DNA of 64,000 nucleotides from Sphingomonas sp. DG1-23 (lineage in GTDB: Bacteria > Pseudomonadota > Alphaproteobacteria > Sphingomonadales > Sphingomonadaceae), in NCBI RefSeq assembly GCF_030730875.1, contig NZ_JAVAMA010000015.1, positions 57,400 to 121,399 of the forward strand, given 5' to 3'. Positions 24,658 through 32,192 of the stretch are shown here, in pieces. The notes below the pieces were generated by a model that searched no databases, had not been told where the DNA came from, and saw only the letters and a list, made by a program, of their open reading frames with translations. Made by a program: the position numbers and the translations under genes. Every line of letters begins with the position of its first letter. Within the stretch, counting starts at the first letter, position 1.

Positions 24658-24950
24658 TCTTTGGTTCCGCATGCGGTGGGTGGCGCGGCGATGATCAGCG
24701 TCGCATGGCGCATCGCCGCCCCGATCAGGCTGGGCGTGCGGCCCCGCACCGCGAGCGAGCCGGGCAACGGGCCGCGGCCGACTATCCGGGCGCCCGCGCG
24801 TGTCGCCCAGACTGCGGCGGAATCGGCGCTCTGTCCGGCGAGCGGGACCAGCAGCATCTCGCCTTCCGCCGGCGGCGCGAGGGCGACTGCCGCGAGGGCG
24901 ACGCCGGCGGCGGCGAGCTGGAGGGACAATGCGGGTGCGACGCGCGGCAT
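24654..24950 (-). CDS. Small secreted protein coupled to chemoreceptor
   Basis: 98 aa. An N-terminal hydrophobic signal-like segment (PALSLQLAAAGVALAAVALAPPAEG) is followed by LLVPLAGQSADSAAVWATRAGARIVGRGPLPGSLAVRG and a C-terminal PTACGTKE. The middle reads like a compact alpha/beta fold. I do not recognise the family. The ATGA overlap with the downstream receptor gene and shared orientation argue that it is real and functionally linked to the receptor. It is divergent from lepA with a 98-base gap. Confidence 0.65.
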   Translation of the reverse strand: MPRVAPALSLQLAAAGVALAAVALAPPAEGEMLLVPLAGQSADSAAVWATRAGARIVGRGPLPGSLAVRGRTPSLIGAAMRHATLIIAAPPTACGTKE

Positions 24951-25048
24951 CGCATGGTCTTTTCCGTCCCGTGGTGAAGATCGCGTTAAGTCTGCCCTCC
25001 GGTTGCCCCCTTCGCATCGGGCGCGACCCCTGCTAGGGCCGCGCGATC

Positions 25049-26857
25049 ATGGCGACCGAACTTTCGAAGATCCGCAATTTCAGCATCATCGCGCATATCG
25101 ACCACGGCAAGTCGACGCTGGCCGATCGGCTGATCCAGCGCACCGGGGGACTCTCCGAGCGCGAAATGTCGAGCCAGGTGCTCGACAACATGGACATCGA
25201 GAAGGAGCGCGGGATCACCATCAAGGCGCAGACCGTGCGCCTCGACTGGAAGGGCCATGTCCTCAACCTGATGGACACGCCGGGCCATGTCGACTTCGCC
25301 TATGAAGTCAGCCGCAGCCTCGCCGCGTGCGAAGGCGCGCTCCTCGTCGTCGACGCCGCGCAGGGGGTCGAGGCGCAGACGCTCGCCAACGTCTATCAGT
25401 CGATCGAGCACGACCACGAGATCATCCCGGTGATCAACAAGATCGACCTGCCCAGCGCCGAGCCCGAAAAGGTCCGCAACGAGATCGAGGAGATCATCGG
25501 TCTCGACGCGAGCAACGCCGTGCTCGCCAGCGCCAAATCGGGGATCGGCATCGACGAGATTCTCGACGCGATCGTCGAGCGCATCCCCGCCCCCAAGGGC
25601 GATCCCGACGCGCCCTTGAAGGCGATGCTCGTCGACAGCTGGTACGATCCGTATCTCGGCGTCGTCATCCTCGTCCGGGTGATCGACGGGACGATTCGGA
25701 AGGGCCAGCAGATCAAGTTCATGGCCGCGGGCACCACCCATCTGATCGACCGCGTCGGCGCCTTCCGCCCCAAGATCGAGCAGCTTCCCGACCTCGGCCC
25801 CGGCGAGATCGGCTTCATCACCGCGCAGATCAAGGAAGTCGCGCAGGCCCGGGTCGGCGACACGCTCACCGATGCGAAGCGCCCCACCGCCGCGCCGCTC
25901 GAGGGCTTCAAGGAAGTCCAGCCGGTGGTGTTCTGCGGACTGTTCCCGGTCGACGCCGCCGATTTCGAAAAGTTGCGCGAGAGCATTTCCAAGCTGCGCC
26001 TCAACGACGCAAGCTTCAGCTTCGAGATGGAGACCAGCGCCGCGCTCGGCTTCGGCTTCCGCTGCGGGTTCCTCGGGCTGCTCCATCTCGAGATCATCCA
26101 GGAACGGCTCTCCCGAGAATATGACCTCGACCTGATCACCACCGCGCCGTCGGTGGTCTACAAGATGCGGCTGACCAAGGCCGCGGGCGAGGCCGAGGGC
26201 AAGTCGATCGAACTCCACAACCCCGCCGACATGCCCGATCCCAACCGGATCGAGGAGATCGAGGAGCCGTGGATCAAGGCGGTGATCTACGTCCCCGACG
26301 AATATCTCGGCTCGATCCTCAAGCTCTGCCAGGACCGGCGCGGCATCCAGCGCGACCTGACCTATGTCGGCGGCCGTGCCCAGCTGACCTATGAATTGCC
26401 GCTCAACGAAGTCGTGTTCGACTTTTACGACCGGCTGAAGAGCATCAGCCGCGGCTATGCGAGCTTCGATTACGAGCAGATCGGCCACCGCCCGGGCGAC
26501 CTCGTCAAGATGGGCATCCTCGTCAACAACGAGCCGGTCGACGCGCTGAGCATGATCGTCCACCGCTCGACCGCCGAGGCGCGCGGCCGCGGCATGTGCG
26601 AGCGGCTCAAGGACCTGATCCCGCGCCATCTGTTCAAGATCCCGATCCAGGCGGCGATCGGCGGCAAGGTGATCGCGCGCGAGACGATCGCGGCGATGCG
26701 CAAGGACGTCACCGCCAAATGCTATGGCGGCGACGCCACGCGCAAACGGAAGCTGCTCGAGAAGCAGAAAGAGGGCAAGAAACGGATGCGCGAATATGGC
26801 AGCGTCCAGATCCCGCAAGAGGCGTTCATCGCCGCGCTCAGGATGGGCGAGGAATAG
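25049..26857 (+). CDS. lepA: Elongation factor 4 (LepA)
   Basis: 602 aa, the standard LepA length. GTPase motifs: G1 AHIDHGKST, G2 region RGITIKAQTV, G3 DTPGHVDF, G4 NKID. Domains II, III and V follow, then the LepA-specific C-terminal domain (KCYGGDATRKRKLLEKQKEGKKRM and VQIPQEAFIAAL). It acts on ribosomes during initiation or translocation under stress. The family call is certain. Confidence 0.98.
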   Translation: MATELSKIRNFSIIAHIDHGKSTLADRLIQRTGGLSEREMSSQVLDNMDIEKERGITIKAQTVRLDWKGHVLNLMDTPGHVDFAYEVSRSLAACEGALLVVDAAQGVEAQTLANVYQSIEHDHEIIPVINKIDLPSAEPEKVRNEIEEIIGLDASNAVLASAKSGIGIDEILDAIVERIPAPKGDPDAPLKAMLVDSWYDPYLGVVILVRVIDGTIRKGQQIKFMAAGTTHLIDRVGAFRPKIEQLPDLGPGEIGFITAQIKEVAQARVGDTLTDAKRPTAAPLEGFKEVQPVVFCGLFPVDAADFEKLRESISKLRLNDASFSFEMETSAALGFGFRCGFLGLLHLEIIQERLSREYDLDLITTAPSVVYKMRLTKAAGEAEGKSIELHNPADMPDPNRIEEIEEPWIKAVIYVPDEYLGSILKLCQDRRGIQRDLTYVGGRAQLTYELPLNEVVFDFYDRLKSISRGYASFDYEQIGHRPGDLVKMGILVNNEPVDALSMIVHRSTAEARGRGMCERLKDLIPRHLFKIPIQAAIGGKVIARETIAAMRKDVTAKCYGGDATRKRKLLEKQKEGKKRMREYGSVQIPQEAFIAALRMGEE

Positions 26858-26948
26858 AGCGCGCCAGCGAGGCGATTTCGCCGCCCTTCGCGGTTGCGGC
26901 CCGCGACTTTTGCTGCGACGTGCCGGCTCCGCTTAAAAGGGAGCAAGC

Positions 26949-27188
26949 ATGAAAAAGGCCATCCAGATCCTGTGCGTCATATTGATCGGCGTGACCGTGA
27001 TGATCGGCATGCGCTGGCACCGTTACGTCGCAAGCTCGGACACGCCCTATGACGAAGTGGGCATCATGCTGAACGGCTATATGCCCGGTCCGCTGCGCAG
27101 CTGGGGCTGCCACAAGCTGCAGGAGCGCTTTCCCCGCACGCTGCCGCCGCACGGCTGCGCCGCGCCCGACGGTCGCAGCTGGGCCTGA
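26949..27188 (+). CDS. Small membrane-anchored protein, unknown function
   Basis: 79 aa with a good ribosome site (AAAGGGAGCAAGC before ATG). One N-terminal hydrophobic segment (about residues 4-20, AIQILCVILIGVTVMIG) would serve as a signal anchor. The short outside part has two cysteines (WGCHKLQERF and PHGCAAPDG) that could form a disulfide. It is 91 bases downstream of lepA, in the same direction, and ends before a GC-rich hairpin at 27199-27224. No family recognised. Confidence 0.6.
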   Translation: MKKAIQILCVILIGVTVMIGMRWHRYVASSDTPYDEVGIMLNGYMPGPLRSWGCHKLQERFPRTLPPHGCAAPDGRSWA

Positions 27189-27198
27189 CGACGGCGCG

Positions 27199-27224
27199 GG
27201 CGGGCGAGGATATGCTCGCCCGCC
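27199..27224. terminator. Hairpin after the small membrane protein
   Basis: A ten-base perfect stem, GGCGGGCGAG and CTCGCCCGCC with a six-base loop, lies 10 bases past the stop codon. It has no T-run. The stem resembles the one after the exporter operon (20341-20368). Confidence 0.45.
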
Positions 27225-27275
27225 GCGAGCGCCCATGCAAGCGGCTGCGTCGACAGCATGGGAACCGCGGCGCGA

Positions 27276-27605
27276 TCATTCCATGGTGAGCGCGCCGATC
27301 AGCGGTGCGCTGGTGGCCCAGGGCGAATAGGCGCATCCGTCGAACCAGAGGGTGACCGGAGTGCGGTTCAGCTTGGCGGCGATCAGCACGCTCAGCATCT
27401 GGTCCCGTCCCGGATTCTCCGCCGCGATGGTGAAATGCGCCACGGACGCGCAGCCATCAGGATTGCCGATCCCGGAGGCGAAAACATAGACGCTTCCGCC
27501 GATCAGCGTGATCCGGCTGATCGTCACCGTTCCGCCGCCGCCCGCGGCGTGGGACGGCGCCGAGGGCAACAGGAGCGCCAGCATCAGACATAGAAGTTTA
27601 CGCAT
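27276..27605 (-). CDS. Small secreted two-cysteine protein, paralogue A
   Basis: 109 aa from the ATG at 27605 (AAGGGGGAAAT upstream). A clear signal peptide (MRKLLCLMLALLLPSAPSHA) is followed by a beta-rich domain: ITLIGGSVYVFASG, CASVAHFTIAA, MLSVLIAAKLNRTPVTLWFDGCAYSP. The pattern Cys, hydrophobic strand, helix ending LIAAKL, strand, D-G-x-C repeats in the neighbour at 27671-28009, so the two are paralogues. The layout recalls small secreted SubB-like or similar oligomeric beta proteins, but that is only a resemblance. The longer frame upstream has no better start. Confidence 0.7.
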   Translation of the reverse strand: MRKLLCLMLALLLPSAPSHAAGGGGTVTISRITLIGGSVYVFASGIGNPDGCASVAHFTIAAENPGRDQMLSVLIAAKLNRTPVTLWFDGCAYSPWATSAPLIGALTME

Positions 27606-27670
27606 ATTTCCCCCTTGGAAAGATTGTCGAAATTGGATCGCCGCCGACGGACTGCCGGGCCGGTATCCCG

Positions 27671-28009
27671 TCATCCCACCCGATAGACTCTGACGAATCC
27701 CAAAGGCCCGCAGGTCTGCCCGTCATAGCCGATATAGATCGTCTCGCCGCCGGCGCGGGCCGTGAGCAGTCTGCTGAGGATAAGCTGCCGGTTTTCAGCG
27801 GGTACGCTGGCCGGGACGACGAAATGGGATACGTTGCAATTCGGCACTACAGGCGGATTCGTCACTTTAAAGAGCACCGTCAGCTCATCGGTGTAGGTTA
27901 CCACGTCGGTTATCTTCGTCAGCAGGTTCGCATTATAGGTATTTTGGGCGGACGCGCTGACCGGGAGCTGCGAGACGATCATCAGCAGGCCGCATAGACT
28001 CTTCTTCAT
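27671..28009 (-). CDS. Small secreted two-cysteine protein, paralogue B
   Basis: 112 aa from the ATG at 28009, nine bases after a GGGGGA ribosome site. An ATG nine bases upstream (28018) is an alternative but abuts the ribosome site. Signal peptide MKKSLCGLLMIVSQLPVSASA, then a domain with ITDVVTYTDELTVLFKV, CNVSHFVVPAS, LILSRLLTARAGGETIYIGYDGQTCGPLG. It aligns by eye with paralogue A downstream, with two matching cysteines and the same strand-helix-strand order. Both lie in the same direction behind the Flp pilin gene. Function unknown. Confidence 0.7.
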   Translation of the reverse strand: MKKSLCGLLMIVSQLPVSASAQNTYNANLLTKITDVVTYTDELTVLFKVTNPPVVPNCNVSHFVVPASVPAENRQLILSRLLTARAGGETIYIGYDGQTCGPLGFVRVYRVG

Positions 28010-28093
28010 AATACTCATTCCCCCATATTCCGAGGGAACCGAGAGCATGGAAATGCTGCGGTCGCAACGGCCCCGTGCGGTATGCGGCGGGCC

Positions 28094-28258
28094 TCAGGCC
28101 CCGGCCATCGCGTTGGTCGCGGTCCCGAAGATGTCGGCGAGGTTCAGCCCGAGCGCCTGAAACGCCATGACGCAGGCGACCGCGATCAGCGCGGCGATCA
28201 GCCCATATTCGATGGCCGTGGCGGCGGTCTCGTCACGGATGAGAGTGCGGTGGCGCAT
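28094..28258 (-). CDS. Flp/Fap-type pilin
   Basis: 54 aa from the ATG at 28258 (GAGGGG upstream). The class IVb Flp signature is complete: a short leader, DETAATAIEYGLIAALIAVACVMAF (Gly replaced by Ala at the cleavage site, with Glu-Tyr following), then a short C-terminal tail (LADIFGTATNAMAGA). These pilins form tight-adherence (Tad) fibres. No tadA, cpaB or rcpA genes are in the window, so this is an orphan copy whose assembly machine would be elsewhere. Confidence 0.9.
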   Translation of the reverse strand: MRHRTLIRDETAATAIEYGLIAALIAVACVMAFQALGLNLADIFGTATNAMAGA

Positions 28259-28478
28259 GTCTGGTCCCCTCGATGCGGGGAGTGATCGGGCAGGAGGGGT
28301 TGCGGAGGAATTAAGGGCGGGCGAGCGCGACTCGGAAAATAGGATTCGGCGCGGCAAGATTCACGGTTTGCACGGCAATCGCGCAATCCCGTTGCGCAAC
28401 TTCGTAATATTATTGCGCGCGAAGCTTGGCGAGGGTCGACGATTTCAAAGAGCCGAGCCAAGGGTCGCACAGGAAATC

Positions 28479-29726
28479 CTACATTTCCATCGACCCGTAG
28501 CCATTGGCTGCATCCTGTCGTTCGCGCACCAGCGCGAGGAAGGCGCCGAGCGGCATCAGCCAGCTTCGCTGCGCGGGGCGATAGGTCGCGTGCAGCCGGG
28601 TCGGGACGACCAGCTGCAGCCGCTTGGCCTGCATCTCCTGCGTCTGGTTTTCCGAAATCCCCGGCTCGAGCGTGAGCAGATGCTTTTCGGGGATGCGATC
28701 GGCTTCGGAGAGGATCTGGCGCCAGCGATCCTTGGCGGTCGATTTGGCGCCGAGCATGGTCAAGCGCGCGCGGGGAAAGTCCGGATCGCGATACTGCATC
28801 GGGCCCGGGAACAGGAAATCGGGCTTGTTGCGGTTCTCGGTCACGGCACCGCGGCGATGCCGGACGCCGTGCGCGACGAAGATCGCTTCGAGATGGTTCT
28901 CGAGCGCTTGCCCGGCGCGGGCCTTGCGGCGATTCTGCACGCTGAGCGAGAAGGACAGGAAGCCGTCGACATCCGCGCCATCCGGCGACACGAAGCCGGC
29001 CGCGATGCGCTCGGCCACCACCCGCCGTTCGAGACGGCGAAACAATTGCTCCTCGCGATCCATCCACGCGACCAGCGCCTGATCGGGGTCGTCGAGCGGC
29101 GAGACGTGCGGCAGCGACGCGCGGGCGAGGTCCGAGAATATGCGGGTCGGCGGCATCGTCAGCCCGAAAGGATCGATGAGCGTATCGAGTTGCCGCGCAT
29201 CGGGTTCGCCCGGGGCAATGCCGAGTTCGTCGAGGATGTAGCGCGCGGCGAAATCGAGTTCCGCGTCGCTCGATCCCTCGATCGGCTGAAAGGTGAATCC
29301 GAACATCGGCTGTTCGTGCAGGCCGAACAGCCAGAGGAGCTGGTTCTGGATCGTGCTTTCGGCCGGGGTGACGATGGCGAGCAGCGAGCCGTCCTTCGCC
29401 AGCGCGATGAACAGCATGTCGTCCGCCCGCATCCTCTCGGTGACGGGATTGGTCGAGTAATAGAGGTGGAATTCCGGCGCGCGCGGCTTGCCTTTGCGGA
29501 CGTTGGACCAGCTCATGAAGCCGTCTTCGCGCAGGCCTTCCTGCTCGCCGGAGAGCCAGAGGAAGCGGGTCGGAATGCCCTTGCGATCCTCGACCCCGAG
29601 CAATTGCCGGAGCGGCCGCGCACCCTGAAACTCGTGCTGGTTCGACTTCTCGGTGATGGTTTCGACAAGGGTCAGTCGCTTGGCCGCGACTCCTTCGAAC
29701 AAATCTGAGAGAAATCCACGCCGCAT
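28479..29726 (-). CDS. EcoRII-type type II restriction endonuclease (CCWGG inferred)
   Basis: 415 aa, close to the length of EcoRII (about 400). The C-terminal catalytic domain is clearly of the EcoRII class: ENHLEAIF (276-283), GAVTENRNKPDFLFPG with Asp303, then LGAKSTAKDRWRQIL with Lys328, followed by EKHLLTLEPGISENQT and LQLVVP. The N-terminal half would be the effector domain that makes EcoRII need two sites. The ATG at 29726 overlaps the vsr stop by one base. With the upstream methyltransferase the sequence specificity is very likely CCWGG, which is inferred, not visible. Confidence 0.88.
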   Translation of the reverse strand: MRRGFLSDLFEGVAAKRLTLVETITEKSNQHEFQGARPLRQLLGVEDRKGIPTRFLWLSGEQEGLREDGFMSWSNVRKGKPRAPEFHLYYSTNPVTERMRADDMLFIALAKDGSLLAIVTPAESTIQNQLLWLFGLHEQPMFGFTFQPIEGSSDAELDFAARYILDELGIAPGEPDARQLDTLIDPFGLTMPPTRIFSDLARASLPHVSPLDDPDQALVAWMDREEQLFRRLERRVVAERIAAGFVSPDGADVDGFLSFSLSVQNRRKARAGQALENHLEAIFVAHGVRHRRGAVTENRNKPDFLFPGPMQYRDPDFPRARLTMLGAKSTAKDRWRQILSEADRIPEKHLLTLEPGISENQTQEMQAKRLQLVVPTRLHATYRPAQRSWLMPLGAFLALVRERQDAANGYGSMEM

Positions 29727-30178
29727 CAACTTCCCCTGATTTCGAGCCGCGGGATCTCCGATCTGATCCATTCCGCGCAGGAAGCCAACACCGTCTCGAT
29801 GGGAAGCCGCGTCCGTCCCTTGAGCGCGCATTCCCAGATCAGCGCATAGCGCCAACCGGTCTTTGCGAGCGTCGCCTCCGCTTTGGCGTCGAGTTCCTGG
29901 TTCCGCGCGATTTTCGCGCGCCAGAATTCCTCCCGGGTTTTCGGCCATTTGAACAAATGGCAGTCATGTCCATGCCAGAAGCAGCCATGCGCGAAGATCA
30001 CGGCGCGATAGCGCGGCAGGACGATATCCGGGGTGCCCGGAAGCGACCTGTCGTGCAGCCGGAATCGAAAGCCACGCGCGTGCAGGCCTTTGCGGAGCAG
30101 CAATTCCGGATTGGTATTCTTGCCCTTAATGCCCGCCATCATCCGGCTGCGGACCGCAGCCGAGACTATGTCAGCCAT
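29726..30178 (-). CDS. vsr: Very short patch repair endonuclease Vsr
   Basis: 150 aa. The numbering matches E. coli Vsr almost exactly: catalytic Asp51 (PGTPDIV), His64 and His69 (FAHGCFWHGHDC), and zinc ligands Cys66, His71, Cys73 and Cys117 (YALIWEC). Vsr nicks T:G mismatches arising from deamination of 5-methylcytosine, so it repairs the mutagenic side-effect of the neighbouring Dcm-type enzyme. Its start overlaps the methyltransferase stop by eight bases and its stop overlaps the endonuclease start, making a tight three-gene operon. Confidence 0.95.
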   Translation of the reverse strand: MADIVSAAVRSRMMAGIKGKNTNPELLLRKGLHARGFRFRLHDRSLPGTPDIVLPRYRAVIFAHGCFWHGHDCHLFKWPKTREEFWRAKIARNQELDAKAEATLAKTGWRYALIWECALKGRTRLPIETVLASCAEWIRSEIPRLEIRGS

Positions 30179-31412
30179 GGGCGAATGCCGGTTCCCGATC
30201 AGGTCGCGAGACAGTGACCGGCGCCGCGTGCAAGTCAGCCGGCTGCGCCAGTGCGGTCGCCAGATAGGGCTTCATCGCCTGCGCCAGGAATTCGACCACC
30301 GGCACGACCACTGCATTGCCGAACTGGCGATAGGCCTGCGTATCCGACACCGGGATATGCCACCGCCGGTCGCCGCGATCGAAGCCCATCAGCCGGGCGC
30401 ATTCGAGCGGGGTGAGGCGGCGCGGGCGCTTGCCCGGCTGGGCGATCAGGATCTCCGATCCGTCCTTGTAGTAACGGGCGGACAGGGTGCGGGCGACGTC
30501 GTTCGGGCCGAAGAGGCTGAAGCCGAAGCCATTGCCCTTCGACGCATGCTTGGCCTTGTATGCCTGGAGATATTCCCAGAGGCGCGGGGTGAGCGTGTAT
30601 TTGGGATCGACCTCGTCGTGCGGCTGGAGAATGCTGCCCAGCTTCGGGCCGTCCTTCGGCAGTTCGAGCGTCTCGAGATTGAAATCACTCTTCTCACGGA
30701 AGCCGACGATGAAGATCCGCTCCCGCTTCTGCGGGACCCAATGTTCGGAACTGATCACCCGGGTCTGGACGTGATAGCCGAGCTCGTTCTCGAGCACATT
30801 GACGATCGTCGCGAAGGTCCGGCCCTTGTCGTGCCGCTCGAGATTCTTGACGTTCTCGAGCACGAACGCGGCCGGGCGATGATGCGCGATGATCTGCGCG
30901 GTATCGAAGAACAGGGTCCCCTGCGTGTCGCACAGGAAACCGTGCGGGCGGCCGAGCGCGTTCTTCTTGGAAACGCCGGCGATCGAGAAAGGCTGGCACG
31001 GAAAACCGCCGAGCAGCACGTCATGCTCGGGCACCAGCGCCGGGTTCTCGGCGAAGGGGCGGATGTCGCCCGCGAGCGGATGGTTGTCGCGGAAATTGCG
31101 CGAATAGGTCTCCTGCGCCTTGGCATCCCATTCGGAGGTGAACACGCAGTGCCCGCCGATCGCCTGGAATCCGATCCGCAGGCCGCCGATCCCGGCGAAG
31201 AGATCGATGAAGCGGAACGCCGCGTCGTTGGAGGCGGCAGGGGTCAATTTCGCGATCATCTCCAGCGTGCGGTAGATCGGCGCCCTGGGCTCGATCTCGC
31301 CGCGTTCCCAGCGATAGACGGTGCTGGGGGAGCAATCGAGTTCGGCTGCCAGTTCCTCGACGCTCATCCCGGTCCGTTGCCTGAGTTCGGAAAAGCTGAG
31401 CGGACCGTGCAT
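30171..31412 (-). CDS. dcm: DNA cytosine-5 methyltransferase (Dcm/EcoRII type) with N-terminal HTH
   Basis: 413 aa from the ATG at 31412 (AGAGG seven bases upstream). A TTG 18 bases earlier is less likely. The first 55 residues form an XRE-type helix-turn-helix (SVEELAAELDCSPSTVYRWERGEIEPR). Catalytic motifs follow: I FIDLFAGIGGLRIGF, IV GGFPCQPFS with Cys139, VI ENVKNL, VIII QKRERIFIVGF, X QFGNAVVVPVV. It protects host DNA from the EcoRII-type nuclease. The helix-turn-helix suggests that it represses its own operon, as reported for M.EcoRII. Confidence 0.94.
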   Translation of the reverse strand: MHGPLSFSELRQRTGMSVEELAAELDCSPSTVYRWERGEIEPRAPIYRTLEMIAKLTPAASNDAAFRFIDLFAGIGGLRIGFQAIGGHCVFTSEWDAKAQETYSRNFRDNHPLAGDIRPFAENPALVPEHDVLLGGFPCQPFSIAGVSKKNALGRPHGFLCDTQGTLFFDTAQIIAHHRPAAFVLENVKNLERHDKGRTFATIVNVLENELGYHVQTRVISSEHWVPQKRERIFIVGFREKSDFNLETLELPKDGPKLGSILQPHDEVDPKYTLTPRLWEYLQAYKAKHASKGNGFGFSLFGPNDVARTLSARYYKDGSEILIAQPGKRPRRLTPLECARLMGFDRGDRRWHIPVSDTQAYRQFGNAVVVPVVEFLAQAMKPYLATALAQPADLHAAPVTVSRPDREPAFAHG

Positions 31413-31438
31413 CGAACACCTCTGGGACAATTTCTGTC

Positions 31439-31467
31439 ATTCTGACCGAGCGATTCCCGCCGTGCAA
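31439..31467 (-). promoter_or_regulatory. Probable sigma-70 promoter of the dcm operon
   Basis: On the minus strand, TTGCAC, 17 bases, CAGAAT, with a leader of about 20 bases to the dcm ATG. The match is moderate at -10. Confidence 0.45.
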
Positions 31468-31522
31468 GAACAAAAGAGGACCGTTTCCCGAATTCCTGTG
31501 GACGGTCAGTCCATTCGCGCGC

Positions 31523-32059
31523 TCACCCGATCGCCGCCCGGATTTCCGCCATCCGCGCATCGAGCGGCGCGATCCGCGCCTGGTCCTCGGGGGAGAAGAG
31601 CGGCAACACGTCCATTCCCGGCTCCCAATAGGTGCGGGTGATCGCGCCGCGCTGCGCGACGAGGGCGATATATTCGCGGACGAGCGTCTCATGGCCGTCG
31701 GGCGCCATGATGTTGGGGCGGAAGGTGGTGGGATCGTAGGGCGCCGAGGGATCGGGCAGGAACAGCACGCGGACGGGATCGCCGGCCTGCGGGGTGACGT
31801 CGAGCAGATCGCCTTCGGGGCTGCGCCAGACCGCGTGGTGCTCGGCCTCGAACCAGCGCCCCGGCCAGCGCCAGATCGCCCAGCCATAGACTGCCTCGCC
31901 GCCATTGGCTTCGGCGTACGTCTCCGAATTCTCGAAGCAATAAGCGGGCTTGGCGGCGGCGGCGGGCCGGACGGGGACGTAAAGCGGCGGCTCGGGCGCA
32001 ATCGTCGCGCAAAAGGCGAGAGTCGCCGAATCGAGCTGTTCGGGAGGTCCGAGGATCAT
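31523..32059 (-). CDS. Hypothetical protein
   Basis: 178 aa, no signal peptide or membrane segment. It starts MILGPPEQLDSATLAF and contains EANGGEAVYGWAIWRWPGRWFEAEHHAVWRSPEGDLLDVTPQ, a Trp/His-rich stretch that reads like an enzyme active-site region or a conserved structural core. The C-terminus is acidic and helical. I do not recognise the family. It lies alone between the restriction operon and the aminotransferase fusion gene. Its codon usage looks like that of its neighbours, so it is probably real. Confidence 0.65.
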   Translation of the reverse strand: MILGPPEQLDSATLAFCATIAPEPPLYVPVRPAAAAKPAYCFENSETYAEANGGEAVYGWAIWRWPGRWFEAEHHAVWRSPEGDLLDVTPQAGDPVRVLFLPDPSAPYDPTTFRPNIMAPDGHETLVREYIALVAQRGAITRTYWEPGMDVLPLFSPEDQARIAPLDARMAEIRAAIG

Positions 32060-32192
32060 GGCTCCGGGCTAGCCCGCGCGCGGGGCCGCGTCCATGCGCG
32101 CGCCAAGGCTTTACGAAATTGAAGGTTCGCAGCGGCTAGGCTCCCCGCAATCGTGCCGGCGCGTCCGGCGAACAGGAAGTTGGGGGAAGACT

